This document shows, piece after piece, positions 7,848 through 16,495 of a stretch of DNA of 64,000 bases. Source of the DNA: Opitutaceae bacterium (GTDB lineage: Bacteria > Verrucomicrobiota > Verrucomicrobiia > Opitutales > Opitutaceae). Made by a program: the position numbers and the translations under genes. The notes beneath the pieces are model-generated. The model had not been told where the DNA came from. It saw nothing but the letters and a program-made list of their open reading frames with translations, and did not search any database. Each line of letters opens with the position of its first letter. The first letter of the stretch is position 1. Location of the stretch: NCBI GenBank assembly GCA_027482185.1, contig JAIXWF010000013.1:1240001-1304000 (forward strand). The letters run 5' to 3'.

Positions 7848-8945
7848 ATGGGATCCATTTTCGCCCGCCGCCGCCTTCCGTCCATTTGTTCGCTGGCGCT
7901 TTTGCCGTGGCTCGCCGCCTGCGATCCGGGACCGGCGCCGGTGGCGCCCGATGCCATCAAGCCGCGCGTGGTCACGGAGCCGACGCGCCACGACACCGAC
8001 GACCCCGCGCTGTGGATCCCCGCCGATCGGGCGCGCACGCTGGTGCTCGGCACGGACAAGGACACCGACGGCGCTCTGTACGCCTATGATCTCGACGGCC
8101 GCATCGTGCAGCGGGTGGGTGGACTCAAGCGGCCCAACAACGTCGACGTGGTCCAGGGCTTCAGGCTCGGCGGGAAATCGACCGACCTCGCCGTCCTCAC
8201 CGAGCGCGAACTCAACCGCCTGCGCGTGTTTTCTCTGCCCGCGCTGGAGCCGGCCGATGCCGGCAACCTCACGGTGTTCGGCGGCGATCCGAACCGGGCC
8301 CCGATGGGCGTGGCGCTCTACCGGCGGCCAAAGGACGGCGCGGTCTTCGTCATCGTGGGCGGCAAGGGCGGACCGGCGGACGGATATTTGGCCCAGTACC
8401 GGTTGGCCGACGACGGCAAGGGGCGGGTCGGCATGAGTCTGGTGCGCATGTTCGGGCGCTACTCCGGCAAGAAGGAGATCGAGGCGATCGCGGTGGATGC
8501 GGAACTGGGCTACGTCTACTATTCCGACGAGACGTTCGGGGTGCGGAAGTACGCCGCGGATCCCGATGCGCCGGATGCCGGCAAGGAACTCGCAACGATC
8601 GGCACGGCCGGATATGCCGGCGACCACGAGGGCATCTCGATCTACAAATTCGACGACGGCACCGGCTACCTGATCGTTTCCGACCAGCAGGCCAACCGCT
8701 TCCGGATCTACCGGCGCGAAGGCGAACCGGGCCGGCCGCACGAGCACGTGTTGCTCCGGACGGTCCCGGTCTCGGCGATCGAGAGCGACGGCTCCGAGGT
8801 CACGAGCGCGAACCTCGGGCCGAAATTCCCCCACGGCCTCTTCGTGGCGATGAGCAACGGCAAGGTCTTCCACTATTATGCGTGGGAGGATCTCGCGGGT
8901 CCGGAACTGCGGCGCGCGCCGGCCGCGATTCCGCCGGCGAAGTAG
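7848..8945 (+). CDS. Beta-propeller phytase, lipoprotein
   Basis: A 365-residue predicted lipoprotein with a signal sequence ending in the lipobox LAAC (about residues 23-26). The mature part begins with TEPTRHDTDDPALWIP and LGTDKDTDGALYAYDLDG, which match the opening blades of Bacillus-type beta-propeller phytases. IEAIAVDAELGYVYYSDE and DHEGISIY supply acidic calcium/phosphate-site residues. These enzymes remove phosphates from phytate in a calcium-dependent way outside the cytoplasm. It lies inside an inositol-use locus, which supports a role in releasing inositol phosphates for uptake. Earlier in-frame starts exist, but the signal peptide fixes this one. Confidence 0.85.
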   Translation: MGSIFARRRLPSICSLALLPWLAACDPGPAPVAPDAIKPRVVTEPTRHDTDDPALWIPADRARTLVLGTDKDTDGALYAYDLDGRIVQRVGGLKRPNNVDVVQGFRLGGKSTDLAVLTERELNRLRVFSLPALEPADAGNLTVFGGDPNRAPMGVALYRRPKDGAVFVIVGGKGGPADGYLAQYRLADDGKGRVGMSLVRMFGRYSGKKEIEAIAVDAELGYVYYSDETFGVRKYAADPDAPDAGKELATIGTAGYAGDHEGISIYKFDDGTGYLIVSDQQANRFRIYRREGEPGRPHEHVLLRTVPVSAIESDGSEVTSANLGPKFPHGLFVAMSNGKVFHYYAWEDLAGPELRRAPAAIPPAK

Positions 8946-9049
8946 GGCGGGGGGCGGCGGCGCGACGCATCCGTTTCGGCACTACAGGCCGCGGCCGGGC
9001 GCCGACAAATGCGTGGACAACGGCCGCGCCGGGCCGGATATGTTCGCCC

Positions 9050-10045
9050 ATGGCCAGCCTGCAAGAAGTCGCCCGCCGCGCGAAGGTCTCGATCGCGACG
9101 GTTTCGCGCGTGCTGAACCGGTCGGACAAAGTGGTGCCGGAGACGCGGGCGATCGTGGAGCAGGCGCTGCGGGACCTCGGCTACCGGCCGAGCCGCGTGG
9201 CGCGCCGGCTGCGGATGAAGGACGGCCGCGCCCATCTCGTCGGGTTGATCATTCCCGACATCCAGAATCCGTTCTACGCGGAAATCGCGCGCGGGGTGGA
9301 GGACGCGGCCTATGCCGCGGAGTACGCATTGCTGCTGTGCAACTCGGACGAGAACCCCGACAAGGAAAGCTTCTACCTCGGCGTGATGCGCGACGAGTCG
9401 GTCGACGGGATCATTTTGCCGCCGTTCGACGAGGCCGACGCGGCCGTGGCGGACACGATCAAGACGGGTATTCCGGTGGTCTGCGTGGATCGCAGCCTGG
9501 CCCGCGCCCGCACCGATCTGGTCGAGGTGGACAACTACCGCGGCGCCCACGAGGCCGTTTCGCACCTCATCGCCCGCGGCCACCGGCACATCGGCCTGAT
9601 CGAGGGCCGCACGCAGGTTTCGACCAGCCGCGAACGCCGCCGCGGCTACCTCGACGCCCTGGCCGAACACGGCTTGGCGCCGAAGAAGGAGTTCATGCGC
9701 GCCGGCGACTTTAAGCAGGAGAGCGGCCGCATCCTCGCCAACGAACTCCTCGGCCTCCGCAAGCCGCCGACCGCGCTCTTCGTCTGCAACAACCTCATGA
9801 CCGTCGGGGCGCTCGCGGCCATCCACCAACGCGGCCTGCGCGTGCCACAGGAGGTGGCGGTCGTAGGCTTCGACGATCTGCCCTGGGCGGAGGCGCTCGA
9901 TCCGCCGCCGACCGTGGTGCGGCAGCCCGCGTACAATGTGGGCCAGCAGGCCATGGAACTGCTGCTGAAGCGGATCATGGAGCCGACACGGCCGCCGGTG
10001 ACGGTGCGGCTGCTGCCGGAGTTGGTGATCCGGCGTTCCAGCTGA
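9050..10045 (+). CDS. LacI-family transcriptional regulator of the inositol locus
   Basis: A 331-residue LacI-family repressor. The N-terminal helix-turn-helix reads [21 protein letters not shown], followed by the hinge [12 protein letters not shown] and a periplasmic-binding-protein-like ligand domain ([38 protein letters not shown]). It lies between the phytase gene and the ABC importer. Two palindromes of LacI type flank it, before the iol operon and before the importer. Inference: it senses inositol or a breakdown product and controls both units. Confidence 0.9.
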   Translation: MASLQEVARRAKVSIATVSRVLNRSDKVVPETRAIVEQALRDLGYRPSRVARRLRMKDGRAHLVGLIIPDIQNPFYAEIARGVEDAAYAAEYALLLCNSDENPDKESFYLGVMRDESVDGIILPPFDEADAAVADTIKTGIPVVCVDRSLARARTDLVEVDNYRGAHEAVSHLIARGHRHIGLIEGRTQVSTSRERRRGYLDALAEHGLAPKKEFMRAGDFKQESGRILANELLGLRKPPTALFVCNNLMTVGALAAIHQRGLRVPQEVAVVGFDDLPWAEALDPPPTVVRQPAYNVGQQAMELLLKRIMEPTRPPVTVRLLPELVIRRSS

Positions 10046-10097
10046 GCGGCCGGCGGAGCGGCGGCACGGGCCGATTTGGGCTTGCGCCGCGAAAAAA

Positions 10098-10111
10098 TGT
10101 AAACGTTATCA
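10098..10111. promoter_or_regulatory. LacI-family operator upstream of the sugar ABC importer
   Basis: The sequence TGTAAACGTTATCA, preceded by an A run, matches the element before iolB in 13 of 14 bases. It lies in the 206-base gap between the lacI stop and the importer ATPase start, and the rest of that gap shows nothing recognisable. Confidence 0.6.
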
Positions 10112-10251
10112 CGCCGATTGTTCCCCCGCCGGCCGCTCCCCTCGGCCGTACCCTGTGCCTGTCGCTTTCCGCAGTTTCTTTCCCCATGGGCGGCGCCTTC
10201 CGGGCGCGGCGCCGGCGCGACGCGCGGCCGCGGGGACGGGTTTGTTCTGAC

Positions 10252-11769
10252 ATGGTCGACTCCGCCGACAGCGTCGTCCTCTCGCTCCGCGGCATCCGCA
10301 AGTCGTATCCCGGCGTGGTGGCCCTCGACGGCGTCGATCTTGCGCTGCACCGCGGCGAAGTCCACGTGCTGCTCGGGGAAAACGGCGCCGGCAAATCGAC
10401 GCTGATGAAGATCATCAGCGGCGCCGTGGCCCGCGATGCCGGCGAAATCCTGATCGACGGCCGGCCGGCGGAGCTCCGCGGCCCGCGGGACGCGCAGGCG
10501 CGGGGCATCGGGATCATCTACCAGGAATTCAACCTGATCCCGCACCTGACGGCCGCGGAAAACATCTTTCTCGGCCGGGAGCCGCGGCTCGCGCCCGGGA
10601 TCATCGACCAGCGCGCCCTGCGCGCGGCGGCGGGGCGCCTTTTGGGCGAGCTCGGCGTGGCCATCGAGCCCGGCGCGGTCGTCGGCCGCCTGAGCGTGGC
10701 CCAGCAGCAGATGGTCGAGGTGGCGAAGGCACTCTCCCTCGACGCCCGCGTGCTGATCATGGACGAGCCGACCTCGGCGCTCACGGAGCAGGAGATCCGG
10801 GAACTGTTCGCCACCATCGCGCGGCTCAAGGCCCGGGGCGTGGCGCTGGTCTACATTTCGCACCGCATGGAGGAACTGTTCGCGATCGGCGACCGCGTGA
10901 CGGTGCTCCGCGACGGCCGGCACGTCGGGACCCGTTTGATCCGCGAGACGACGATGCCGGAGCTCGTGCGCCTGATGGTCGGGCGCGATCTGCACGACCA
11001 GTTCCCGAAGCAGGCCGCGCCGCTCGGGGCCGAGGCGCTGCGCGTCGAGGGCCTGCGGCGCGCCGGCGTGCTGCACGACATCGGGTTCACGCTGCGCCGC
11101 GGCGAAGTCGTCGGCGTGGCGGGCCTCATGGGCTCGGGGCGGACGGAACTGGCGCGGGCGTTGTTCGGCGCGGACCGGATCGACGGCGGCCGGATCTTTG
11201 TGCGCGGCGAAGAGCGCACGATCGCGTCGCCGCGGGCTGCGATCGACCTCGGGTTGGGTTTCCTGACCGAAGACCGCAAGCACCAGGGACTCGTGCTCGG
11301 TCTGTCGGTGCAGGAGAACACCTGCCTCCCGAGCATCGGGGCGCTGTCGCGGCTCGGGCTCATGCAGCCGGCGCGCGAGGCCGAGGTCACGGCCCGGCGG
11401 ATCGCGGAATTGCGGATCAAGACGCCGGGACCGCACCAGCGGGTCGTCAACCTGAGCGGCGGCAACCAGCAGAAAGTCGTGCTCGCCAAGTGGCTCACGA
11501 CCGAGGCGGACGTCCTGATTTTCGACGAGCCGACCCGCGGCATCGATGTCGGGGCCAAAGTCGAGATCTACCAGTTGATCAACCAGCTCGCCGCCCGCGG
11601 CACGGCGATCCTGATGATTTCCTCGGAGCTGCCCGAGGTGCTCGGGATGAGCGACCGCATTCTGGTGATGCACGCCGGCCGGATCGCCGGGGAGTTCACG
11701 GCGGCCGAAGCCACGCCGGAAAAATTGCTCGCGGCGGCCCTCGGCCGCACCGGGCTTGCCGCCGCATGA
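10252..11769 (+). CDS. Sugar ABC transporter, double ATPase subunit
   Basis: A 505-residue RbsA/XylG-type protein with two ATPase halves. The first has Walker [10 protein letters not shown] (about residues 43-51), signature [15 protein letters not shown] and Walker [12 protein letters not shown]. The second is typically degenerate at Walker A (GLMGSGRTE) but has LSGGNQQKV and [11 protein letters not shown]. It powers import of a monosaccharide or polyol. The stop overlaps the permease start (ATGA). The start chosen is the ATG nearest the ATPase domain; an upstream in-frame ATG at 10186 would add 22 residues of low-complexity arginine-rich sequence. Confidence 0.92.
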   Translation: MVDSADSVVLSLRGIRKSYPGVVALDGVDLALHRGEVHVLLGENGAGKSTLMKIISGAVARDAGEILIDGRPAELRGPRDAQARGIGIIYQEFNLIPHLTAAENIFLGREPRLAPGIIDQRALRAAAGRLLGELGVAIEPGAVVGRLSVAQQQMVEVAKALSLDARVLIMDEPTSALTEQEIRELFATIARLKARGVALVYISHRMEELFAIGDRVTVLRDGRHVGTRLIRETTMPELVRLMVGRDLHDQFPKQAAPLGAEALRVEGLRRAGVLHDIGFTLRRGEVVGVAGLMGSGRTELARALFGADRIDGGRIFVRGEERTIASPRAAIDLGLGFLTEDRKHQGLVLGLSVQENTCLPSIGALSRLGLMQPAREAEVTARRIAELRIKTPGPHQRVVNLSGGNQQKVVLAKWLTTEADVLIFDEPTRGIDVGAKVEIYQLINQLAARGTAILMISSELPEVLGMSDRILVMHAGRIAGEFTAAEATPEKLLAAALGRTGLAAA

Positions 11770-12713
11770 AGGCCCGCGAACTCATGGCGCACTACGGCCG
11801 GCAGTTCGGCACGCTGGCGGGCCTGCTGGTGCTCTGCGGTGTCCTGTGGGCGCTCACGCCGCATTTTCTGACCGTTTCCAATCTGCTCAATATCGCGCAG
11901 CAGACTTCGATCAACGCCGTCATCGCCGTCGGTCTCACCTTCGTCATCATCAGCGGCGGCATCGACCTGTCGGTCGGTTCGATCGTGGCCTTCGCGGGCG
12001 TGGTGATGGCGACGTTGCTGCAGCGCGACGTGCCGGTGCCGCTCGCGATCGGCGCGGGGTTGGTCTTTGGTTTCGGCTGCGGCTTGCTGAACGGCCTGCT
12101 GGTGTCGTTCGGCCGCCTGCCGCCCTTCATCGCGACGCTCGGGATGATGAGCATGGCGCGAGGCGGCGGTCTGCTGTTCACCGAAGGCCGGCCGGTCTCC
12201 GGTTTCGCGGCGGATTTCCGGTGGCTGGCGACGGGCGAGATTTTCCACGTGCCGGTGCCCGTCGTGATCATGCTCGGCGTCTATGCGGCCGCGCACTTCG
12301 TCCTGCGGCGGACGCCGTTCGGGCGCTACGTATTCGCGATGGGCGGCAACGAGGAAGCCGCGGTGCTGTCCGGCGTGCAGGTGCGTTTCCACAAGACGCT
12401 CGTCTACGGCGTCTGCGGCCTGCTGAGCGCGCTGGCGTCGGTGCTGCTGACGGCGCGCCTCAATTCCGCGCAGCCCATCGCGGGCATCAACTACGAGCTG
12501 GATGCGATCGCCGCGACGGTGATCGGCGGCACGAGCCTGATGGGCGGGCAGGGCAGCGTGGTCGGCACGCTGATCGGCGCGCTGATCATGGGCGTGCTGC
12601 GCAACGGCCTCAATTTGCTCGGAGTCTCGTCGTTCGTGCAGCAGGTCGTGATCGGCGCCGTCATCATTCTGGCCGTGCTGCTGGACACGGCGTTCAGGCG
12701 CCCGAAGCGCTGA
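11766..12713 (+). CDS. Sugar ABC transporter permease
   Basis: A 315-residue RbsC-type inner-membrane permease with many hydrophobic helices. The family blocks are present: [25 protein letters not shown] near residues 40-75 and [22 protein letters not shown], the conserved coupling region, near residues 240-265. It is translationally coupled to the ATPase gene through ATGA. Given the neighbours the probable cargo is myo-inositol, but substrate cannot be read from a permease sequence alone. Confidence 0.92.
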   Translation: MKARELMAHYGRQFGTLAGLLVLCGVLWALTPHFLTVSNLLNIAQQTSINAVIAVGLTFVIISGGIDLSVGSIVAFAGVVMATLLQRDVPVPLAIGAGLVFGFGCGLLNGLLVSFGRLPPFIATLGMMSMARGGGLLFTEGRPVSGFAADFRWLATGEIFHVPVPVVIMLGVYAAAHFVLRRTPFGRYVFAMGGNEEAAVLSGVQVRFHKTLVYGVCGLLSALASVLLTARLNSAQPIAGINYELDAIAATVIGGTSLMGGQGSVVGTLIGALIMGVLRNGLNLLGVSSFVQQVVIGAVIILAVLLDTAFRRPKR

Positions 12714-12733
12714 CGCGAATTTCCCCCAACCCC

Positions 12734-13687
12734 ATGAAAGCCTCCCGTTTCCTCCCCGGTCTCCTCGCGCTCGGCCTGCTGGCCGGCGTCGCTGCCTGCA
12801 ACCGCCATGATCCCGCCGCGGCGCCGGCGGGCGCGGCGCCCGGGCGCCCCACCGTCGCGCTCGTGGTGAAGACCCTGAACAACCCGTTTTTCATCGATAT
12901 GCAGAAGGGCGCCGAGGCGGCCGCGGCGAAGGCGGGCGTGAACCTCGTCGTCCAGGCCGCCGACCGCGAAATCGACGTCGAGCGCCAGATGCAGATCATC
13001 GAGAACCTGATCGAGCGCAAAGTCTCCGCGCTGTGCATCGCGCCGAGCGGGTCGCGCGAGATCGTGCCGGTGATCGTGAAGGCGAACAAAGCCGGCATCC
13101 CGGTGCTGATCGTCGACACGCGCGCCGACGAAAAAGCGCTGGCGGCCGCGGGCGGGAAGATCGCGACGTTCATCGGGTCCGACAATTTCGACGGCGGCCG
13201 GCTGGCCGGGGCATTCGTGGCCGAGCGCCTGCAGGGCAGCGGCCGCATCGCCGTCCTTGAAGGCATCCCGGGCCATGAGACGGGCGACGCGCGCCTGCGC
13301 GGGTTTCGCGAGGCGGTCGCGAAGTTTCCCGGCCTGAAGATCGTCGCTTCGCAGCCGGCCAACTGGGAGCGCGACCAAGGATTCAACGTGTTCCAGAACA
13401 TCCTGCAGTCCAATCCCGGCGTGAACGCGCTCTTCGCGTGCAACGACCTGATGGCGCTTGGCGCGACCGAGGCGATCGCGGCCGCGGGCAAGACCGGCAA
13501 GATCCTCGTCGTCGGTTTCGACGCCCAGCCCGAGGCCCGCGAGGCGATCAAGCAGGGCAAGATGGCCGCGACGGTCGCGCAATTTGCGTCCCGCATGGGC
13601 GGCGCGGCGATCGAGAACGCGCAGAAGCTGCTTGCCGGGGAAAAGATCCCGGAGTTCACGCCCGTCGCCATCGAACTCGTGAAGTGA
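12734..13687 (+). CDS. Sugar ABC transporter substrate-binding lipoprotein
   Basis: A 317-residue RbsB-like periplasmic-binding protein of the type 1 fold. The N-terminus is a lipoprotein signal peptide ending VAAC. The mature domain starts VALVVKTLNNPFFIDMQKGAE, the standard opening of ribose/inositol-type binding proteins, and carries IDVERQMQIIENLI and a DNFDGGRLAG block. It follows the permease by 20 bases. Context points to myo-inositol. Confidence 0.9.
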   Translation: MKASRFLPGLLALGLLAGVAACNRHDPAAAPAGAAPGRPTVALVVKTLNNPFFIDMQKGAEAAAAKAGVNLVVQAADREIDVERQMQIIENLIERKVSALCIAPSGSREIVPVIVKANKAGIPVLIVDTRADEKALAAAGGKIATFIGSDNFDGGRLAGAFVAERLQGSGRIAVLEGIPGHETGDARLRGFREAVAKFPGLKIVASQPANWERDQGFNVFQNILQSNPGVNALFACNDLMALGATEAIAAAGKTGKILVVGFDAQPEAREAIKQGKMAATVAQFASRMGGAAIENAQKLLAGEKIPEFTPVAIELVK

Positions 13688-13725
13688 ACCGCGTCCGCGC
13701 GCCCCCCTGACCTTTCCCTTTTGCC

Positions 13726-14730
13726 ATGAAATCCAAACTCAATCTCGCCCTCGTCGGCACCGGTCGCATGGGCATCGCCTACGCCCGCTACCTTGCGAAC
13801 CGCGTCCCCGGCGCGGCGCTTTACGCCGTCGCCGACGTGCGCGCCGACGTCGCCGAATCCGTCCGGGCCGAATTCGGCGCGGCCCGCGCCGTCGCGGACT
13901 ACCGCGACCTGCTCGGCGATCCGAACGTCGACGCCGTCGTCGTCATGACGCCGACCAAGTTGCACAAGGACGTCGTGATCGATGCCGCCCGCGCGAAGAA
14001 GGCGATTTTCTGCGAGAAGCCGCTGTCGCTCGACCTCGCCGAGGCCGAGGCGATGAACGACGCCGTCGCGAAGTCCGGCGTGTTTTTCCAGCTCGGGTTC
14101 ATGCGGCGTTTCGACGCCGGCTACTCGGCCGCCAAGAAAAAGATCGCCGAGGGCGCGATCGGCAAACCCTGCGTCTTCAAGTCGTCCTCGAAAGACAAGG
14201 CGCGGCCGAGCGTCGACTACCTGCGGCCCGAGAACAGCGGCGGCCTCTTCATCGACATGGGCATCCACGATTTCGATCTGGCCCGCTGGTTCATGGGCGA
14301 CGTGACGAGCGTGCACAGCGTGGGCGGGGTGCTGGCGTATCCGGAAATGGACGGCATCGGCGATTGGGACAACGCGATCGCGACCCTGCGGTTTGCCAAC
14401 GGCTGCATCGGCTCCGTGTCGCTCAGCCGCAACGGCGTTTACGGCTACGGCATCCACACGGAGATTCTCGGCACCGAGGGCACGCTGCAGATCGGCTACG
14501 ACCGCGAGACGCCGGTGCTGGTGATGAAGGACAACGTGATCGCGCACGACACGGTGCCGGGCTTCTACGAGCGCTTCGAGAACGCATACATCGTCCAGCT
14601 GCAGGACTTCGTGCAGAACCTGCTGCTGCGCCGGCCGCCGCCGATCACGTGCGCCGACGGCATCGCCGCGCAGAAGATCGCGCTCGCCGCGACGCGCTCG
14701 GCGCGCGAGGGCGCGGTGGTGTCAGTCTGA
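13726..14730 (+). CDS. iolG: myo-Inositol 2-dehydrogenase
   Basis: A 334-residue Gfo/Idh/MocA oxidoreductase that oxidises myo-inositol to 2-keto-inositol, the entry step of the pathway. NAD-binding GTGRMG lies at residues 11-16, the conserved EKP lysine at K98, and the catalytic Asp/His pair at D177 and H181 (FIDMGIHDFDLARW), as in Bacillus IolG. It is the last gene of the rightward importer operon, while the later enzymes are in the leftward operon; the shared operator motif could coordinate both. The leader is pyrimidine-rich with no Shine-Dalgarno sequence. Confidence 0.9.
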   Translation: MKSKLNLALVGTGRMGIAYARYLANRVPGAALYAVADVRADVAESVRAEFGAARAVADYRDLLGDPNVDAVVVMTPTKLHKDVVIDAARAKKAIFCEKPLSLDLAEAEAMNDAVAKSGVFFQLGFMRRFDAGYSAAKKKIAEGAIGKPCVFKSSSKDKARPSVDYLRPENSGGLFIDMGIHDFDLARWFMGDVTSVHSVGGVLAYPEMDGIGDWDNAIATLRFANGCIGSVSLSRNGVYGYGIHTEILGTEGTLQIGYDRETPVLVMKDNVIAHDTVPGFYERFENAYIVQLQDFVQNLLLRRPPPITCADGIAAQKIALAATRSAREGAVVSV

Positions 14731-14782
14731 CGGCCCCGCGCCGCGGCCGCCCGTACCTTCGGGGCAGCGCGATCCCCGCGTC

Positions 14783-16384
14783 CTATTGGGGTTTGTGCGC
14801 GCCGCGGCCGGCGGCGGCGTCGCGTTCCGCCGCGCTCAAGGTGCGGTTGTAGGTGGCGCCGAAGCCGACCGTCTGGCGATAGGCGTAGCCCTGCCACGGG
14901 TCGCGGCCCTCGAGCCGAGGATCGCCGGTGCGGCGAAGGTAGCCGCGGAGTTCATCCCACAGCCGTGCCTTGACCGCCGCGTAGGCGGGATCGGCGGCGA
15001 GGTTGTTGATTTGGTGTGGGTCGGAGCGGACATCGTACAATTCCTCGAGAGGCCGCTTGCCGTAGCACAACGCGAATTCCCGCGGGAACCGGCGCTGGTT
15101 CTCCGGGCTTTCCATGAAGTCCTTGATCGGGGCGCCGTCGACGTCGCCGTGGAACGTCTTGTTCGAGGAAACGAATTCCGGCCCGCCGGTGGGCCAGCGG
15201 TCGGGCTCGAAATTGCGCAGGTAAAGGAAGTCGTGGGTGCGCAGGCCGCGGATCGGATACGTGGCGCCGTCCGGCCGGCACCAGGTGTGGCGTTCGAGCG
15301 CGAAATGCGCGCGGTCGCGGCCGGGTTCCACGCGGCCCGAGCGCTCCGAGGCGAGCAACGGCAGCAGGCTGCGGCCGGCGTAGGAGTCGGGGATCGGGAG
15401 CCCCGCCGCGGCGAGCAGCGTGGGCGCAAGGTCGATGTGCGCCGCGAAGTCGTCGACGACTCGGCCGCCGGGAATGCGCCCGGGCCAACGGATCGCCAAC
15501 GGCATGCGCACGCCGGGGTCGTACAGGCTGACCTTGGCGCGGGGGAAGGGCATGCCGTTGTCGCTGGTGACGACGACGACGGTGCGGTCGAGTTCGCCCG
15601 CGGCCTCGAGGCGGGCGAGGACCTTGGCGAGCTGGGCGTCGAACCAGTCGATCTCCTGCGCGTAGTCGAGGAGGTCGTCGCGGACGAGGTCCGTGTCCGG
15701 CCAATACGGCGGCACGACGACGTCCGCGCGCCGCTTGCCCGCGCGCCCGCCGGCCCCTGCTTCGTAGACGCGGTGAGGTTCGGTGGCGCCGAGCCAGAAA
15801 AAGAACGGCCGGCCGGCGGGGCGCTCGCGGAGGAAATCGTCGAAGTTCGCGGCGTAGTCGCGGGCGTCGAGCGCGGGGGACACGGCCGGCCGGTGGAGGC
15901 GGGCGTTGTACTCGCGGCCGAGCGGATGGCGCGGCAGGCCGCCGGCTTCCCACTCGCCCGGGCCCCAGCCCTTGCCGGTCCAGCCGGCGTGGTAGCCGGC
16001 ATCCTGCAGGGCGTGCGTGAACGGCGGATACGTGGGGGGCAGCGTGCCGTAGAGGACGCCGCCCTCGCCGATCTGCCAGATGTGCCGGCCGGTGAGGAGC
16101 GCGCTGCGCGCGGGCGTGCACGACGGGCTCGAGGTGAACGCGTGCGTGAACCGCACGCCCTCGCGGGCGACGCGGTCGAAGGCCGGGGTGCGGACGGTCG
16201 GGTTGCCGGCGGCGCCGGTCCCGTCCCAGGATTGGTCGTCGCTGACGACGAGCAGGATGTTCGGGCGGGGATCGGCCGCGGCGAGGCCGGCGGAGCAGAG
16301 GGCGAACGAGGCGAGGCAAAAGCCCAGCCGACGGGCCGCGCCGGGGGCGGGGCGGGCCCAACAGAACGATGTCGGGGCGATCAT
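14783..16384 (-). CDS. Secreted sulfatase (S1 family)
   Basis: A 533-residue formylglycine-dependent sulfatase. A signal peptide-like N-terminus (hydrophobic core LGFCLASFALCSAGLAA) precedes the metal-binding block NILLVVSDDQSW and the sulfatase signature SCTPARSALLTGR, where C89 would be turned into formylglycine. VVVTSDNGMPFPRAKVSLYDPG supplies the downstream metal and substrate region. The start is set by the signal peptide; an upstream in-frame ATG at 16471 would add 29 basic residues. It is the last gene of a leftward unit with a cytochrome/propeller protein, an oxidoreductase, a second sulfatase and a TonB receptor. It probably trims sulfate from a glycan in the periplasm. Confidence 0.9.
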   Translation of the reverse strand: MIAPTSFCWARPAPGAARRLGFCLASFALCSAGLAAADPRPNILLVVSDDQSWDGTGAAGNPTVRTPAFDRVAREGVRFTHAFTSSPSCTPARSALLTGRHIWQIGEGGVLYGTLPPTYPPFTHALQDAGYHAGWTGKGWGPGEWEAGGLPRHPLGREYNARLHRPAVSPALDARDYAANFDDFLRERPAGRPFFFWLGATEPHRVYEAGAGGRAGKRRADVVVPPYWPDTDLVRDDLLDYAQEIDWFDAQLAKVLARLEAAGELDRTVVVVTSDNGMPFPRAKVSLYDPGVRMPLAIRWPGRIPGGRVVDDFAAHIDLAPTLLAAAGLPIPDSYAGRSLLPLLASERSGRVEPGRDRAHFALERHTWCRPDGATYPIRGLRTHDFLYLRNFEPDRWPTGGPEFVSSNKTFHGDVDGAPIKDFMESPENQRRFPREFALCYGKRPLEELYDVRSDPHQINNLAADPAYAAVKARLWDELRGYLRRTGDPRLEGRDPWQGYAYRQTVGFGATYNRTLSAAERDAAAGRGAHKPQ

Positions 16385-16495
16385 CGCCACCCAGCGGGAC
16401 AAGCCGGTCCGGGCGCGGCAAGCCCAACCTGCGCGGGACCGCGGGGGACAGGCGCGCGCGGCGGGCCGCAACGCCAGCCTGCCGGGCGGCCGGGA

